DNA of 64,000 nucleotides from assembly GCA_902729315.2 (NCBI GenBank), contig LR746269.1, positions 545,001 through 609,000 of the forward strand. Reading direction: 5' to 3'. Under the pieces are notes generated by a model. That model was not told the DNA's origin. It made no database searches and saw nothing but the letters and a program-made list of their open reading frames with translations. The stretch comes from Spirodela intermedia (Eukaryota; Streptophyta; Magnoliopsida; Alismatales; Araceae). The stretch's first letter is position 1, and each line of letters opens with the position of its first letter. The translations under genes and the position numbers were made by a program. Below, piece after piece: positions 62,406 through 64,000 of this stretch.

Positions 62406-64000
62406 GTACTTGTCTTTTCATTCTTTACAATTCCTGAGGTAAAAACTGTTTATTTTTTCATACTTATGCAATTATGTGAATCACACTTAGGTGCTCATTT
62501 AGACATGTTTAACAAAAAAATTGATGCGGCGGACATTAGCTTTTCTTTCATGAGATATTATTGAATGCTATATCTAATAAAACGGGATAAATTTTTTCTT
62601 TGGCCTTTCTTTCAAATTGGTCCGGTAACGAACTGTTAATTTGTTGATATTTACGCAGATATTTTAATCATAACTAAGGTGCTCATTTAGACATGTCTAT
62701 AATTTTTTTTTATTTGGCTGACATGTTCCTTTCTTTCATGAGGTAGTATTGAAATGCTATTGCAAATAAAACGGACTATAATGTTTCTTTGGGCGTTTGT
62801 TGTTATCATTGTATTAAATTAACAGTCGTCTTCAGATTCCAACTTTGTATGGCTCTTCAGTTTGAGTATTTTTTCTGCACAACAAATTTTCATACTTCCT
62901 GTTAACACGTAGAAAAGTAGCACCAGCAACTTTCAGCTTCTTATGTTCGCAGCCTTCTTATGGGGTAGTTCTTGTTACCACAATGTCATAATGAATTATA
63001 CTCATTCTAGAAAAAAAATACCCACTCTAAACCTATACACATTATTATGGTAAAGATTTTATTTTGTTTTTATCTTGTTACCACAATGTGGTTTTATTTT
63101 AACATGTAAGACTGAAAAAATGAAATCTTTTAGAAATGGATTGGATCACTAGTCACACAGAAGGTCAAATGAGCCGTTTTACATAAGATTCACATGAAAC
63201 CCTGGTGATTTGTGGCACCATTTTTGGCCAAGTAATAATAAACATATACACCGAAAAAGGCCATTCCATGAATGGGTCTGAATATAATAAATAGAAAAAA
63301 ATATCTCAAGTCTATTAGAGAGACATGATAACAAGTTACTAAAAACATCACGTACCGAATGAATTACCTGCCGAGCTTTCTATGTCTATAGAATATGCTT
63401 CATTAAATTTCTTGAATTGACAGGAAACCCTAAAAAAACTATAATTGAAGGTGGTTACTGGGAGAGCATGGCAGCGTTACATGAGGGTTGAACTTCTCCA
63501 TTAGTGGATATCTTTTGAGACTTGTCACGTCAGAAGGGAACGTGACCCGTATATTTTTTTCCTTGTTTAGGTCGAGTTTGTGGAGGAAGGGGATAGTGAC
63601 GACGTAGGGGATTGTGCCAAAGGCATTAGGTGGTGGAGTGGAAGAAGGCTAGACTGAGGAAAATATATGCCGGACAAAAGATGGCAGGTGTTATTATTTC
63701 AAAGCCACTGACGGCAATTGAATTATGGTCTTGTCCTTAGTGCGGTGTCACTTTAGACGTGATGCTCATCCCCTCGTCACTTTTTTCTGTGGGTGTCAGT
63801 GACTTCGATCCAACTGCTAATGGAGCTGACCTCATAAAATCAGGACCAGTGTCTCTCTGCACAGCAGTTGCAGTGTATTGTACACTAATGAAATTGGCTG
63901 AGGAGTTGGTGGTGAATGGGTTGCAAAGCATGTATTAGGTTGACTCGAATACTTGGAGAACAAACGCATATTGTCCCCTCATTGGTCTCTGATATCAGGG
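62406..64000 (+). other. Dicer-like intron 14, truncated by the window edge
   Basis: No further exon fitting the Dicer frame (which needs phase 1 entry and the PAZ-side residues) was found, so the intron appears to run past the right edge. It includes the diverged direct repeat listed separately. A 64-codon minus-strand ORF near 63737-63931 has no recognisable product. Confidence 0.5.
62489..62800. repeat. Diverged direct repeat in Dicer intron 14
   Basis: Copies at about 62489-62610 and 62677-62800 share GGTGCTCATTTAGACATG, CTTTCTTTCATGAG, ATTGAA-TGCTAT and AATAAAACGG in the same order, at an offset of about 188 bases. Indels and substitutions are common, so the duplication is old. Confidence 0.75.

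Overview
This is nuclear DNA of a flowering plant. The genes have introns with GT-AG borders, and their products (NPF transporter, clade A PP2C, plant U-box kinase, Dicer-like protein, PMI1-type NT-C2 protein, CC-NBS-LRR) are plant families. Very GC-rich coding exons in AT-rich intergenic DNA, many (CT)n/(GA)n tracts and about eleven genes in 64 kb suggest a monocot with a fairly compact genome. That is an inference from composition; I cannot name the species.

Layout. 0.7-3.1 kb (+): an NPF4-type transporter. 4.0-4.4 kb (+): a small four-helix membrane protein, followed by a decayed copy of its 3' half. 5.1-9.0 kb: intergenic DNA with a long CT tract. 9.0-13.8 kb (-): a complete six-exon PP2A catalytic subunit gene of exactly 306 codons. 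16.1-19.7 kb (+): a PMI1-related protein with one short in-frame intron. It converges on 20.4-21.6 kb (-): a twin-CX9C TRIAP1/Mdm35 homologue. 22.5-24.2 kb (-): a seven-exon CFIm25 (NUDT21) gene with a tandemly duplicated promoter segment. 24.8-25.4 kb (-): a second four-helix membrane protein gene.

24.8-36.3 kb is a tandem segmental duplication. One copy keeps the membrane-protein gene and a broken PP2C 3' exon. The other keeps the intact ABA co-receptor-type PP2C (33.1-36.3 kb) and a broken piece of the membrane-protein gene. A small Ty3/gypsy-like LTR element (30.29-32.78 kb) sits in the second copy. The PP2C upstream region (37.6-38.2 kb) has a dense cluster of CACGTG/ABRE motifs, as expected if ABA induces its own negative regulator. 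38-44 kb is AT-rich and apparently gene-free.

44.7-64 kb (+) holds three head-to-tail genes with short spacers, all from families linked to defence or silencing: a CC-NBS-LRR receptor, a USP/kinase/U-box protein, and a DCL3-like Dicer that runs off the right edge. The Dicer carries an unusual N-terminal extension of nine 17-18-residue tandem repeats.

Exon boundaries were read by eye from splice consensus, phase and protein family conservation. Summed lengths give uninterrupted reading frames for every multi-exon gene reported. No tRNA, rRNA or CRISPR array was seen.
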